A stretch of DNA of 8,260 nucleotides, from positions 1-8,260 of the forward strand of contig CAUHBW010000158.1 in the NCBI GenBank assembly GCA_959604115.1, written 5' to 3'. Positions 1 through 6,662 of the stretch are shown in pieces. The notes beneath the pieces were generated by a model. It was not told where the DNA came from. It searched no databases and worked only from the letters and a program-made list of their open reading frames with translations. Numbering within the stretch: the stretch's first letter is position 1; every line of letters starts with the position of its first letter. This stretch comes from an uncultured Bilophila sp. (lineage in GTDB: Bacteria; Desulfobacterota; Desulfovibrionia; Desulfovibrionales; Desulfovibrionaceae). A program made the translations under genes and the position numbers.

Positions 1-305
1 TCGGTGCCCTTGGCGGCCTTGGCGAGTTCCTTCTCGAGGCTGCGGACGCGCATGTTCGCCACGGTCAGCTTGGCGGACAGGGACACGCGATCCCACATCA
101 GCATGGCGAGGATGCACAGCGCGCCGAGCACGAAACAGATGATGAGCAGCGTATAGAACGGCATGGGAGCGGATTCGACCGGCGGGACGAACAGCAGATC
201 GAGTTTCAGCGGAACAGCCTGCGAGAACGCACCTTGGTTCTGCACGAAGAACATCATGACCAGGAAGAACAGAATGACCAGCAGCAGCACTTTGATGTAA
301 CGCAT
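1..305 (-). CDS. LapA-domain (DUF1049) inner-membrane protein, C-terminus cut by window edge
   Basis: The frame read leftward from the ATG at 303-305 stays open to the window edge, giving 101 codons with no stop seen. The protein starts MRYIKVLLLVILFFLV, a hydrophobic segment (about residues 4-21) ending in VQNQ. A short periplasmic-type stretch rich in Pro and Leu follows, then a second hydrophobic segment (about 48-68) and a charged, coiled-coil-like tail (about 72-100, containing RSLEKELAKAAK). Two membrane segments with a polar loop and a cytoplasmic coiled coil are typical of LapA/DUF1049 proteins. In E. coli these help with lipopolysaccharide assembly and its regulation; in this lineage the role is inferred. 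A good ribosome site (GAGGAG) lies just upstream and overlaps the stop of the HIT gene, so the two are probably co-translated. The family call is fairly safe from hydrophobicity pattern and size; the function is less certain. Confidence 0.8.
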   Translation of the reverse strand, partial: MRYIKVLLLVILFFLVMMFFVQNQGAFSQAVPLKLDLLFVPPVESAPMPFYTLLIICFVLGALCILAMLMWDRVSLSAKLTVANMRVRSLEKELAKAAKGT

Positions 306-315
306 AGACCTCTCC

Positions 316-822
316 TCATGCGGGTTTGCCCGGGCGCAACCGGGCGAAAAGGGGTTTGAGTTTGCTATAGGTCGAAGCCAGATGATCGGGGATGACCCGC
401 GTTTCACTCATCACGGCCATAAAGGAAGAATCACCGTTCCAGCGGGGGACAAGGTGAAAGTGCAGGTGGTCGCGGATTCCGGCTCCGGCGGCTTCGCCGA
501 GGTTGAGGCCCACGTTGATGCCCTGCGGTTTGAAGAATTCCCTCAGGATGGTGGTGCACTGCCTGAGCAGTTCCATGATCTCTGTGGATTCCTCCGTCGT
601 CAGCAGCGGAAGGTCCATGACGTGCCGTAGCGGGGCCACCATGATGTGCCCGTTGTTGTACGGAAACTTGTTCATGATGACGAATGCGGTCTTGCCCCGG
701 TACAGAACGAGGCGTTCCTCGTCGTGGGAAAGATCGTCGGGAGGGAGACAAAGAACGCAGGAATCCGGTTTCGGCCCCAAAATATAGTCCATGCGCCAAG
801 GGGCCCACAGAGGATGTGTCAT
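316..822 (-). CDS. HIT-family nucleotide hydrolase/phosphorylase (Ap4A phosphorylase-like)
   Basis: A 168-residue protein with the histidine-triad signature HLHFHLVP at residues 119-126 of HIT enzymes. The middle histidine of the triad (H121) would form the nucleotidyl intermediate. Other family landmarks are NKFPYNNGHIMVAPLRH (51-67), which shapes the nucleotide pocket, and GINVGLNLGEAAGAG (101-115) just before the triad. The N-terminal LWAPWRMDYI and the CVLC pair (C22, C25) match the bacterial and mycobacterial HIT subgroup related to Ap4A phosphorylases, where the Cys pair can bind zinc. The likely role is hydrolysis or phosphorolysis of dinucleoside polyphosphates or other NMP conjugates in the cytoplasm; the substrate cannot be read from sequence. 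The start is supported by AAGGAAG 8 bases upstream of the ATG. The lapA-like gene begins 10 bases after its stop. Upstream lie two strong hairpins that separate it from the DHH–CBS gene. Confidence 0.92.
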   Translation of the reverse strand: MTHPLWAPWRMDYILGPKPDSCVLCLPPDDLSHDEERLVLYRGKTAFVIMNKFPYNNGHIMVAPLRHVMDLPLLTTEESTEIMELLRQCTTILREFFKPQGINVGLNLGEAAGAGIRDHLHFHLVPRWNGDSSFMAVMSETRVIPDHLASTYSKLKPLFARLRPGKPA

Positions 823-840
823 AAGACAGCTTCCTTATTT

Positions 841-863
841 GAGTGAAAAATCGTTTTTCACTC
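841..863. repeat. Perfect A/T-rich inverted repeat next to the HIT gene ribosome site
   Basis: Arms GAGTGAAAAA (841-850) and TTTTTCACTC (854-863) are exact reverse complements around a 3-base spacer. Read on the minus strand the hairpin ends only 3 bases before the HIT gene Shine-Dalgarno sequence (831-837). It is not a standard terminator, because the T-run lies inside the stem and no T-run follows. It could be part of a terminator pair with the hairpin at 871-901, a protein-binding palindrome, or an mRNA element affecting HIT translation. The structure is seen directly; the role is unknown. Confidence 0.6.
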
Positions 864-870
864 TTCTACA

Positions 871-901
871 CGGCAAGGGCTTGCACGGCAAGCCCTTGCC
901 G
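871..901 (-). terminator. Strong GC-rich hairpin after the DHH–CBS–nucleotidyltransferase gene (possible terminator)
   Basis: A perfect 13-base-pair stem (871-883 with 889-901; core GGCAAGGGCTTG) with a 5-base loop lies 15 bases past the stop codon at 917. Position and stability suit an end-of-transcript element. However, no U-run follows on the minus strand, so it may be an mRNA-stabilising or rho-associated hairpin rather than a classic intrinsic terminator. It also contains a direct repeat CACGGCAAG (869-877 and 884-892), which is compatible with a dispersed REP-like intergenic repeat. Confidence 0.5.
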
Positions 902-916
902 CCGGTCGCAGAGACA

Positions 917-3673
917 TCAGCGCGTTTTTTTCCGGTTCGGCGAGAAGGAATGCGCGTCGGGAATGCCCTTTTCAATCAGCCCCTTCGCCAATTCGAGCTG
1001 AAGTTCTCGGGTTCCGGCCCGGCCGTCCAGCTTCGCGGCCAGAACACGGCGCATGACCTCGCCGAATCCCGGTCCGGGCTCAAGCCCCATCCCGCGCAGG
1101 TCGTCCCCGGAGATGTCCACCTTGAATTGGCGCCACTTGTAGATGTACTGGGAGACGCTGCCGCTGATGTCCTCGTTGGGGGAACGTGCCATGATGTACA
1201 GCGTGCCTTCGAGAGGCAGGGGCGCGAGCAGCGCGCAGAGCCGGCTGACGGCGTGTTCCCTTTGCCCGTTCTTTTGCGTATCCCGGTGCCAGTTGATGAG
1301 TTCCATCAATGTCATGCGGACGCTTTCCCGCAGGCTCAGGATCATTTCCCGCGTCGTGGGGTTCAGGCCCAGACGGTGCAGGATGTCCGCCGTTTCGATG
1401 GCGGGGACCGCGCTGCACAAGGCCATGAGGTAGAGCGTGCCGAGTTCCGGCGTTTCCTTGAAATAGAGGAGCCGGTACCAGTCGATCACTTCCCGCAGGG
1501 AGTCGAGAAGTTCGTTTTTGTCGGGCGTCAGGGTGAGGCTCGGATGGATCGCCGCCAGCACGCCGAGTTCGTTCAGGCGGCGCAGGCAGGTTTCCGGTTC
1601 GTCTTCCCGGAAGATCAGATTGAGCTCGTGCAGAATGCGCGCGCCGGAGAGCTTTTCGACCAGATTCAGGGACAGCGCGTTCTTGATGAGCTTTTCTCCC
1701 TGCGTGCTGATGTGGAACCCGTAGCGTTGCTCGAAACGCACGGCTCGGATGATGCGGGTTGGATCTTCCACGAAGCTCAGGGCGTGGATGATGCGGATGG
1801 TCTTGCGCTGAATGTCGCTTTGCCCTCCGAAGAAGTCCACGAGGCAGCCGAACTGCCCCTTGTTGAGACGGAGGGCCATGGCGTTGATGGTGAAGTCGCG
1901 CCGGAACAGGTCCATCTTGATGGAGGACAGCTCCACGGTGGGCAGCGCGGCGGGATACTTGTAGTATTCGAGGCGCGCCGTGGCGACGTCGAGACGCTGT
2001 TCGACGCCGTTTTCGTCCGTGTAGATGACGAGGGCGGTCATGAACATCCGGTGTTCGCGGACGCGGCCTCCGAGCTTCTTGGCGAGTTCCTTGGCGAAGG
2101 CGATGCCGTCGCTTTCGACCACCAGATCGACGTCGTCGAATTCGACGGCGGGGCGGCTGAGCATGATGTCGCGGACGAAGCCGCCCACGGCGTAGACGTT
2201 GACGTGCAGGCTGTCCGCCAGCTCCCCGGCGGTGTGCAGCATGCGCAGCATGGGCTGCGGAAGCCGCGTGGACAGCAGCTTGGCGAGATTGCGCTCGCGC
2301 CCGCTGGTGTTGACCGGAATGGGAACGCCGGAAGGGTCTTCCACGAACATGTTGACGAGGTCGGTCCGGGTCACGACGCCGACGACTTCGTTTTTTTCCA
2401 CCACGGGAACCAGACGCTGGTGCGCGCCCACGATGATTTTCATGAGCCGTTGCAGGGGCGCGTCCGGCGGGACCGTCAGGACGGTGCGCTGCATGTACTC
2501 GGAAACCGGCATGTCGCCCAGTTCGTGGGAGATGGCCTTCGAGGCGATCTGGCACTCCATGTACCCGATGCAATGGCGGGTTCCGGTCCTGAAGACGGGG
2601 GCCGCCTTCAGGCCGTAGCGGTTCATGATTTGTTCGGCTTCCCGGATGCTCTGCCTGTCCTCGATGCCCACGGCGGGGGAGGACATGAGATCCCGGGCCT
2701 GCTTGTTCGGATTGACCTGCATGTAGAGCTGCTGGAAGATGGCGTCCTTGAGCTCGGGGATCGGGGTGTTCTTGACGGAGGCGGAAGCCGCGAAACGGTG
2801 TCCGCCGCCCCCGAGACTCTTGCAGATCTGCCCCACATCCACGGCGTCCACCCGACTCCGGGCGACGACCTGCACCTTCTCTTCCATGTTGGCGAGGGCG
2901 AACAGTACGTTGCAGGATTCCATTTCCATAAATTTTTGGGCTAGATAGGCGAAGTCGCCCATGAAGCTGTCCAGCGTCGCCTCCGCAAGGACCACGCTGT
3001 AGGGGCCGACCTCATGGACGGAGGCCGAATCGAGAAGCTCGTTCAGCACCTTGATGTGGATGCTGGTCATGCCCGTCTGGACGAGATCGGCGATGAAGGG
3101 CAGGTCCATCCCGTGCTGGCGCAGCCACGCGGCGGCGAGAAAGTCTTCCGTCTTGGTGGAGGTGTAGGTGAACGCCCCGGTATCGCCGTAGATGCCGAGT
3201 CCGAGAAAGGTCGCTTCCTGACAGGTCGGGGTGATGCCCTGTTCCTGCATGGCCTGACAGATGAGGGTGCAGGTGGATCCGGTGGTGCCGATGCGGGAGA
3301 TGTCCGCGCGGATGACCTTGCTTTTTTCCCCGGAACCGGCGGAAGGCGTCGGATGATGGTCCCAGACCTGCACTTCGACGCCGGGCAGTTCGAGGAATTC
3401 CTGCACGTGCGGGACGCGGGAACGCATCTGTGTGTCGACGACGATAACCCGCCGCACGCTGGCGGGGTCGATCTCCTTGGGGCCTTTGAACGTATACAGA
3501 AACACCGCAGTTTCGTTGAAGAACTGGTTCAGCGGCTTTTCCATGCTCCCCGGAAAGATCATGATGCCGTCGGGGTAGAGCATCGACATCCCGATCATCG
3601 AGGACAGGGCGTCCCAGTCGGCATTGCTGTGGCAGGTGATGACGGTGGGGGCGGGGGCCAGAGATGGTTTCAT
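917..3673 (-). CDS. Fused DHH/DHHA1 phosphoesterase – tandem CBS – class II tRNA nucleotidyltransferase
   Basis: A 918-residue, three-module enzyme. Module 1 (about 10-320) is a DHH phosphoesterase of the NrnA/RecJ superfamily. Its metal ligands are visible in CHSNADWDA (14-22), VVDT (78-81), WDHH (104-107) and YGDTG (162-166), and it ends in a DHHA1 domain with GGGGH (288-292). Module 2 (about 325-446) is a pair of CBS domains, the usual adenine-nucleotide sensors. Module 3 (about 487-918) is a class II tRNA nucleotidyltransferase/poly(A) polymerase. It shows GGFVRD (497-502), the metal-binding DVD (514-516), RRDFTINAMA (591-600), the EDxxR base-reading motif EDPTR (636-640) and RILHE (679-683). 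It should add all or part of the 3' CCA to tRNAs, with module 1 possibly degrading short RNAs or pAp. Such fusions are known in Deltaproteobacteria and some deep-branching bacteria, where CC- and A-addition can be split between two proteins, so CCA, CC-only or A-only activity is open. The ATG is preceded by AAAGGA and overlaps the xerD stop (ATGA), indicating translational coupling. Confidence 0.93.
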   Translation of the reverse strand: MKPSLAPAPTVITCHSNADWDALSSMIGMSMLYPDGIMIFPGSMEKPLNQFFNETAVFLYTFKGPKEIDPASVRRVIVVDTQMRSRVPHVQEFLELPGVEVQVWDHHPTPSAGSGEKSKVIRADISRIGTTGSTCTLICQAMQEQGITPTCQEATFLGLGIYGDTGAFTYTSTKTEDFLAAAWLRQHGMDLPFIADLVQTGMTSIHIKVLNELLDSASVHEVGPYSVVLAEATLDSFMGDFAYLAQKFMEMESCNVLFALANMEEKVQVVARSRVDAVDVGQICKSLGGGGHRFAASASVKNTPIPELKDAIFQQLYMQVNPNKQARDLMSSPAVGIEDRQSIREAEQIMNRYGLKAAPVFRTGTRHCIGYMECQIASKAISHELGDMPVSEYMQRTVLTVPPDAPLQRLMKIIVGAHQRLVPVVEKNEVVGVVTRTDLVNMFVEDPSGVPIPVNTSGRERNLAKLLSTRLPQPMLRMLHTAGELADSLHVNVYAVGGFVRDIMLSRPAVEFDDVDLVVESDGIAFAKELAKKLGGRVREHRMFMTALVIYTDENGVEQRLDVATARLEYYKYPAALPTVELSSIKMDLFRRDFTINAMALRLNKGQFGCLVDFFGGQSDIQRKTIRIIHALSFVEDPTRIIRAVRFEQRYGFHISTQGEKLIKNALSLNLVEKLSGARILHELNLIFREDEPETCLRRLNELGVLAAIHPSLTLTPDKNELLDSLREVIDWYRLLYFKETPELGTLYLMALCSAVPAIETADILHRLGLNPTTREMILSLRESVRMTLMELINWHRDTQKNGQREHAVSRLCALLAPLPLEGTLYIMARSPNEDISGSVSQYIYKWRQFKVDISGDDLRGMGLEPGPGFGEVMRRVLAAKLDGRAGTRELQLELAKGLIEKGIPDAHSFSPNRKKTR

Positions 3674-4698
3674 GCGGTTTCCTTTGCAAAGGCTCCGTCG
3701 CCGGAATGGGACGGCGTTTCGGTCGGGGCGTCGTCGGGATGGTGCGACCGGGGGTGGTATTGCCTGTGGATGTGCAACAGGCGTTCGGACTGGACGTGCG
3801 TATAGAGTTCCGTGGCGCTCATGTCCGCATGCCCGAGCAGGATCTGCACGGAGCGCAGATCCGCCCCGCCTTCCAGCAGGTGGGTGGCGAAGGAATGCCG
3901 AAACGTGTGCGGGGAAATGGGCTTGCGGATGCCCGCCTCCAGCGCGTACCGCTTGACCAGTTTCCAGACGCCCTGCCGGGAGAGCCCGTTGCCGGAGCGG
4001 TTGAGGAACACTTTGTTTTCGATGGGCGTAAAGAGAGGCCGGACATCCCGGAGATAGTCGGCCATGCGCATGACGGCGGCGTCATGGAGCGGGACGAGGC
4101 GTTCCTTGCTGCCCTTGCCGAATATCCGCACCACTCCGCGCTGGAGGTCGAGGTCGAGAGGCTGGAGTTCGATGAGTTCGGAAACGCGCATGCCCGCAGC
4201 GTACAGCATCTCCAGCATGGCCCGGTCCCGAAGGCCGAGTTTGCCGGTGGCGTCCGGCGCGTTGAGGAGCCGGGTGATTTCCTGTTGCGTGAGCACATCC
4301 GGCAGGAGGGATGGCAGTTTCGGCGTATCGATGAGCGCGGCGGGATTGGAGGGGAGAGCACCCCGATCCACGCACCAGGCGAGAAAGCCGCGCAGGGACG
4401 ATATCCGCCGCGCGAGCGTGCGCGCCGCGTCGCCCCGCTTGCGCAGCCAGGCGACGAACAGCGAGATGTTCTCGTCGTCAAGTCCGGTGAGCGGCGTTCC
4501 CAGTTCGTCCAGAAAATCGCGGAGGGCATCCAGATCCTGTCTGTAGGCCGCGACGGTATTGCGCGACAGCCCCCGTTCGGCTATGAGTCCGTCAAGCCAG
4601 CGGGAAGCCAGCCGCGCCGGAAAAACGCCGGGAGCGTCGGCGGCCCGTCCGGCGTCCGCCGATGCGGATGGCGTCTTGGTTCGCGTGGTTGTGTTCAT
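3670..4698 (-). CDS. xerD: Tyrosine recombinase, XerC/XerD type
   Basis: A site-specific recombinase with the full catalytic set. From the ATG at 4698 (342 residues) these are R171 in AAGMRVSEL, K198 in GKGSKER, H264 and R267 in SPHTFRHSFATHLL, H290 in LLGHADMSATELYTH and the nucleophile Y299. The N-terminal SAM-like core-binding domain spans about residues 27-118. Family role: with a Xer partner it resolves chromosome dimers at dif near the terminus. XerC versus XerD versus an accessory integrase cannot be settled here, but the chromosomal setting beside tRNA and folate genes favours a housekeeping Xer. At 342 residues it is longer than the roughly 300 usual for XerD, with a low-complexity N-terminus (Thr/Ala-rich) and a His/Pro-rich tail of about 30 residues after the active site. 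A GTG at 4711-4713 would add 5 residues. The ATG was chosen because a promoter-like -10 abuts the GTG; neither start has a clear Shine-Dalgarno sequence. It overlaps the next gene by 4 bases. Confidence 0.9.
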   Translation of the reverse strand: MNTTTRTKTPSASADAGRAADAPGVFPARLASRWLDGLIAERGLSRNTVAAYRQDLDALRDFLDELGTPLTGLDDENISLFVAWLRKRGDAARTLARRISSLRGFLAWCVDRGALPSNPAALIDTPKLPSLLPDVLTQQEITRLLNAPDATGKLGLRDRAMLEMLYAAGMRVSELIELQPLDLDLQRGVVRIFGKGSKERLVPLHDAAVMRMADYLRDVRPLFTPIENKVFLNRSGNGLSRQGVWKLVKRYALEAGIRKPISPHTFRHSFATHLLEGGADLRSVQILLGHADMSATELYTHVQSERLLHIHRQYHPRSHHPDDAPTETPSHSGDGAFAKETA

Positions 4699-4704
4699 GT
4701 TGGC

Positions 4705-4733
4705 AGAATACACCAGACCATGCGGAATCGCAA
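4705..4733 (-). promoter_or_regulatory. Candidate sigma70-type promoter for the xerD operon
   Basis: On the minus strand a TTGCGA box (4728-4733) and a TATTCT box (4705-4710) are separated by exactly 17 bases; each matches its consensus at 4 of 6 positions. Transcription would start at or within a few bases of the xerD ATG at 4698, giving an almost leaderless message, in line with the lack of a ribosome site there. The boxes are short and imperfect, so this is a suggestion only. Confidence 0.35.
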
Positions 4734-4760
4734 ACCGGTTACGTCTTTGGGAGCGATGGA

Positions 4761-5279
4761 ATGAACGGAAGGCACATCGCCTACGTGTGTATGGGGTCCA
4801 ACATGGGCGAGCCGGAAACGAATCTGGCCCGCGCGCAGGAAGCTCTCGCGTCGATGCCCGGCTGGAAGGTGGAGGCGGCTTCGCCGGTCTATCTGACGGA
4901 ACCGCAAAACGTGCGCGAACAGGCGTGGTTCGCCAATCAGGTTCTCAAGGTATCCTGCGCTTCGGACATGACAGCCCCCGATTTTTTGGATATGCTTCTT
5001 GATGTGGAAAAGAGACTGGGACGTGTCCGGGACACTCCGGAAAACCCAGTGGTGCGTTTTGGCCCGCGCGTCATCGATCTGGACCTGCTCCTTTTCGATC
5101 GGGAACGCCGGGATACGCCGCATCTGACTCTGCCGCACCCGCGCATGCTGGAACGGGCCTTCGTGCTCGTGCCCCTGCGGGATATCGAACCGAATCTGCT
5201 CCTTTCCGATGGGCGTACCCCCGGAGAGGCGTTGCGTTCCCTCGCTCATGCCGTGGAAGGGAACCGCATCCGCCAGTAA
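4761..5279 (+). CDS. folK: 2-amino-4-hydroxy-6-hydroxymethyldihydropteridine pyrophosphokinase
   Basis: A 172-residue protein, close to the usual size for FolK (about 160-175). It transfers pyrophosphate from ATP to 6-hydroxymethyl-dihydropterin, the step before dihydropteroate synthase in folate synthesis, in the cytoplasm. Signatures in order: YVCMGSNMGEPETNLARA (8-25), the FolK N-terminal motif; YLTEPQ (44-49); RLGRVRD (85-91); RFGPRVIDLDLLLFD (99-113), in which D106 and D108 are the Mg-ATP aspartates; and LPHPRMLERAFVLVPL (124-139). The ATG at 4761 is preceded by GGGAG with a 7-base spacer. The open frame extends further upstream to 4662 but overlaps xerD and has no family similarity, so the shorter start is preferred. 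It is divergent from xerD, and a small TRASH-domain gene follows after 21 bases in the same likely operon. No other folate gene is in the window. Confidence 0.95.
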   Translation: MNGRHIAYVCMGSNMGEPETNLARAQEALASMPGWKVEAASPVYLTEPQNVREQAWFANQVLKVSCASDMTAPDFLDMLLDVEKRLGRVRDTPENPVVRFGPRVIDLDLLLFDRERRDTPHLTLPHPRMLERAFVLVPLRDIEPNLLLSDGRTPGEALRSLAHAVEGNRIRQ

Positions 5280-5300
5280 CGGCAATGCTGGAGTTGCACC

Positions 5301-5582
5301 ATGTGGAAGTTGTTGATCCTCGCGCTTGTGGGGTATGTGCTGTATCGCATGTTCATGAACGACCGCAAAAAGAGCGGCGAGGACAGCAAGAAGGAAAAGG
5401 AGCATCTCGTCGCGACCGGCGATATGGTGAAAGACCCCGTCTGCGGAGCATATATAGACGCCGACAGCTACATCACCGTCCGGGACGGGAGTACGGTGCA
5501 CCGTTTTTGCAGCTATGACTGCCGGGACGAGTTCCTGAAACGCGCCGGAAAACTGCCCGAAAAGACCGGAGACGACGAATAA
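5301..5582 (+). CDS. Small membrane-anchored TRASH/YHS-like metal-binding protein (PP0621-like)
   Basis: A 93-residue protein with one N-terminal membrane segment (about 2-18, WKLLILALVGYVLYRMF). A lysine-rich linker (about 22-34) follows, then a compact cysteine module: DPVCGAYID (45-53), then HRFCSYDCRDEF (67-78). The three cysteines C48, C70 and C74 in the pattern C...FCSxxCxxxF are the hallmark of TRASH/YHS-like domains, small treble-clef folds thought to bind metal. The lysine linker suggests the domain faces the cytoplasm. Similar small proteins (PP0621 type) are widespread in Proteobacteria and mostly uncharacterised. A TGGAG ribosome site sits 7 bases before the ATG. It follows folK by 21 bases and is ended by the terminator at 5616-5651. 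The family is recognisable, but no function is known to me; a direct link to folate is not implied by the operon. Confidence 0.85.
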   Translation: MWKLLILALVGYVLYRMFMNDRKKSGEDSKKEKEHLVATGDMVKDPVCGAYIDADSYITVRDGSTVHRFCSYDCRDEFLKRAGKLPEKTGDDE

Positions 5583-5615
5583 CCGTTCCGGGAGACGGGC
5601 GTTTTTTCATGGAGC

Positions 5616-5651
5616 AAAAGGAGGTGAATATTTTCGCCTCCTTTTTGTTTT
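5616..5651 (+). terminator. Intrinsic terminator of the folK–TRASH operon
   Basis: A 13-base-pair stem (5616-5628 with 5633-5645, one G·U pair, core AAAAGGAGG / CCTCCTTTT) has a 4-base loop and continues into TTTTTGTTTT (5642-5651). It lies 33 bases after the stop of the TRASH-domain gene. The A-run before the stem could also give some termination of leftward transcripts. The GGAGG on the 5' arm looks like a ribosome site but belongs to the stem. Confidence 0.9.
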
Positions 5652-5802
5652 GATGCGTTGCCCTCGGGTTAAAGGGACTCGGCTTCCGGCATCGCTGGAA
5701 CAGGCGCGAAAGACACGGCGGAGGCCATTTTTCGGCACTGTCTATGGAAAATTCTCGTCATTTTTTCCGTGGGAAGGCTTCGCCAAACTGCCGTGAGGGC
5801 TC
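5652..5802. other. Intergenic gap between convergent operons, no gene seen
   Basis: This stretch of 151 bases lies between the folK-operon terminator and the 3' end of the methyltransferase gene. I see no convincing open frame with a ribosome site. A weak A/T stem (GGAAAA near 5748-5753 with TTTTCC near 5762-5767) is the only candidate end signal for the leftward methyltransferase transcript, and it is not convincing. Confidence 0.5.
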
Positions 5803-6594
5803 TCAAGAGAGTTCCCGCGAGCGGGAGGCGGCTTCCCTGTTCGCTTCGGGTTGGAGCCCCGAACAGAGATTGAGGGCTCGTTCCTTGGCACGAAGCAGCA
5901 ACGGAGTCATGGGAACTCGGGGCTGGGTATCAATGCAGGCGCCGAGGTAGCCCCCGAAAGGGAGGGAGGTCTGGAAGCTGTTGATGCGATCCCAGACACT
6001 TTTCTTTTTCCATGTGGGCGGCGGTCCGAGCAGGACGGAGCGGGCATGGATGGTCCCCTCGGGACACAATGTGCGGACCATGCGCGCCAGTTTCCACAGC
6101 GTCATGTTGTGGGTCCTGTGCCGGAACTCCGGCGAGGGCCTGTGCAGCACGCGCTGTATCTGGTACAGCGAGCAGGCGTTCATGAACCCGACGATGACGC
6201 CCCGGTGCGACACGCGGATAGCCTCCCGGAGCACCTGTTCCGGGTTCTCGACGTACTCCAGTACGGTGAGCAACGCCACATAGTCGAACTGGTTGTCGTC
6301 GAAAGGCAGGTGATCCGGCTGGCCGAGCTGGAATTCGGCTCTGTTTCCCAGACGTTCGCGGGCCATGTCCAGCAGTTCGGTACCGGTATCAAGCCCGGTG
6401 ACGTCGAATCCGTAATGCCAGAGCATTTCCAGAAAGATGCCCGCGCCGCATCCTATATCCAGCAGGGTATGCCCGCGGCGAGGCCATTGGGAAATCAACT
6501 GCTGGAAGAGACGGTTCTCCTGAGCGATGGCATAGGCCCCTTCCGGCGTTGCATACCAGTCATGCAGGTGTCGGGCTGTTTCGGCGTTCCACAT
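5803..6594 (-). CDS. Class I SAM-dependent methyltransferase (Methyltransf_11/25 type)
   Basis: A 263-residue protein with a Rossmann-type methyltransferase core. Motif I LLDIGCGAGIFLEML (44-58) binds S-adenosylmethionine. An acidic residue at the end of strand 2 lies in VTGLDTG (65-71), motif II-like LPFDDNQFDYVALLTVLEY (96-114) follows, and motif III is around residues 118-137. This resembles UbiE/Methyltransf_11 enzymes acting on small molecules or lipids. The region after about residue 140 carries basic, aromatic and proline-rich stretches (GPPPTWKKKSVWDR, 190-203) that may position the substrate, which I cannot name. The ATG at 6592-6594 has a strong GGAGG ribosome site 5 bases upstream. 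A longer in-frame extension to 6867 overlaps the nuclease gene and is low-complexity and Arg-rich, so it is rejected. It lies 68 bases after the nuclease gene on the same strand and is probably co-transcribed. The last codons and stop fall in small palindromes (5800-5826). Confidence 0.88.
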   Translation of the reverse strand: MWNAETARHLHDWYATPEGAYAIAQENRLFQQLISQWPRRGHTLLDIGCGAGIFLEMLWHYGFDVTGLDTGTELLDMARERLGNRAEFQLGQPDHLPFDDNQFDYVALLTVLEYVENPEQVLREAIRVSHRGVIVGFMNACSLYQIQRVLHRPSPEFRHRTHNMTLWKLARMVRTLCPEGTIHARSVLLGPPPTWKKKSVWDRINSFQTSLPFGGYLGACIDTQPRVPMTPLLLRAKERALNLCSGLQPEANREAASRSRELS

Positions 6595-6662
6595 CTTTGC
6601 CTCCACACGGTTCTGTATTCCTGCGGGAAGAGTATCCTTTTGGCGGAGCGCAGGGAAGCCCC

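Noticed and set aside
791..2944. A 717-codon plus-strand open frame opposite the DHH–CBS–nucleotidyltransferase gene
   Set aside because: Its translation is rich in His, Asp, Gly and Val in a pattern typical of the complement of a GC-rich gene. It has no recognisable motif, while the minus strand carries unmistakable catalytic motifs along the same stretch.
3664..4764. A 366-codon plus-strand open frame opposite xerD
   Set aside because: It is fully antisense to a recombinase with all catalytic residues, has no ribosome site or known motif, and is Arg/Glu/Gly-rich as expected for an antisense shadow.
4695..5501. A 268-codon minus-strand open frame opposite folK and the TRASH gene
   Set aside because: The opposite strand encodes clear FolK and TRASH motifs with ribosome sites. 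This frame is His/Arg-rich and has no family features.
5609..5653. A 14-codon open frame inside the folK-operon terminator, plus a GGAGGTG ribosome-site lookalike
   Set aside because: Both are explained by the stem-loop and T-run of the terminator. The mini-frame has no upstream ribosome site and no start codon follows the GGAGGTG at a usable distance.
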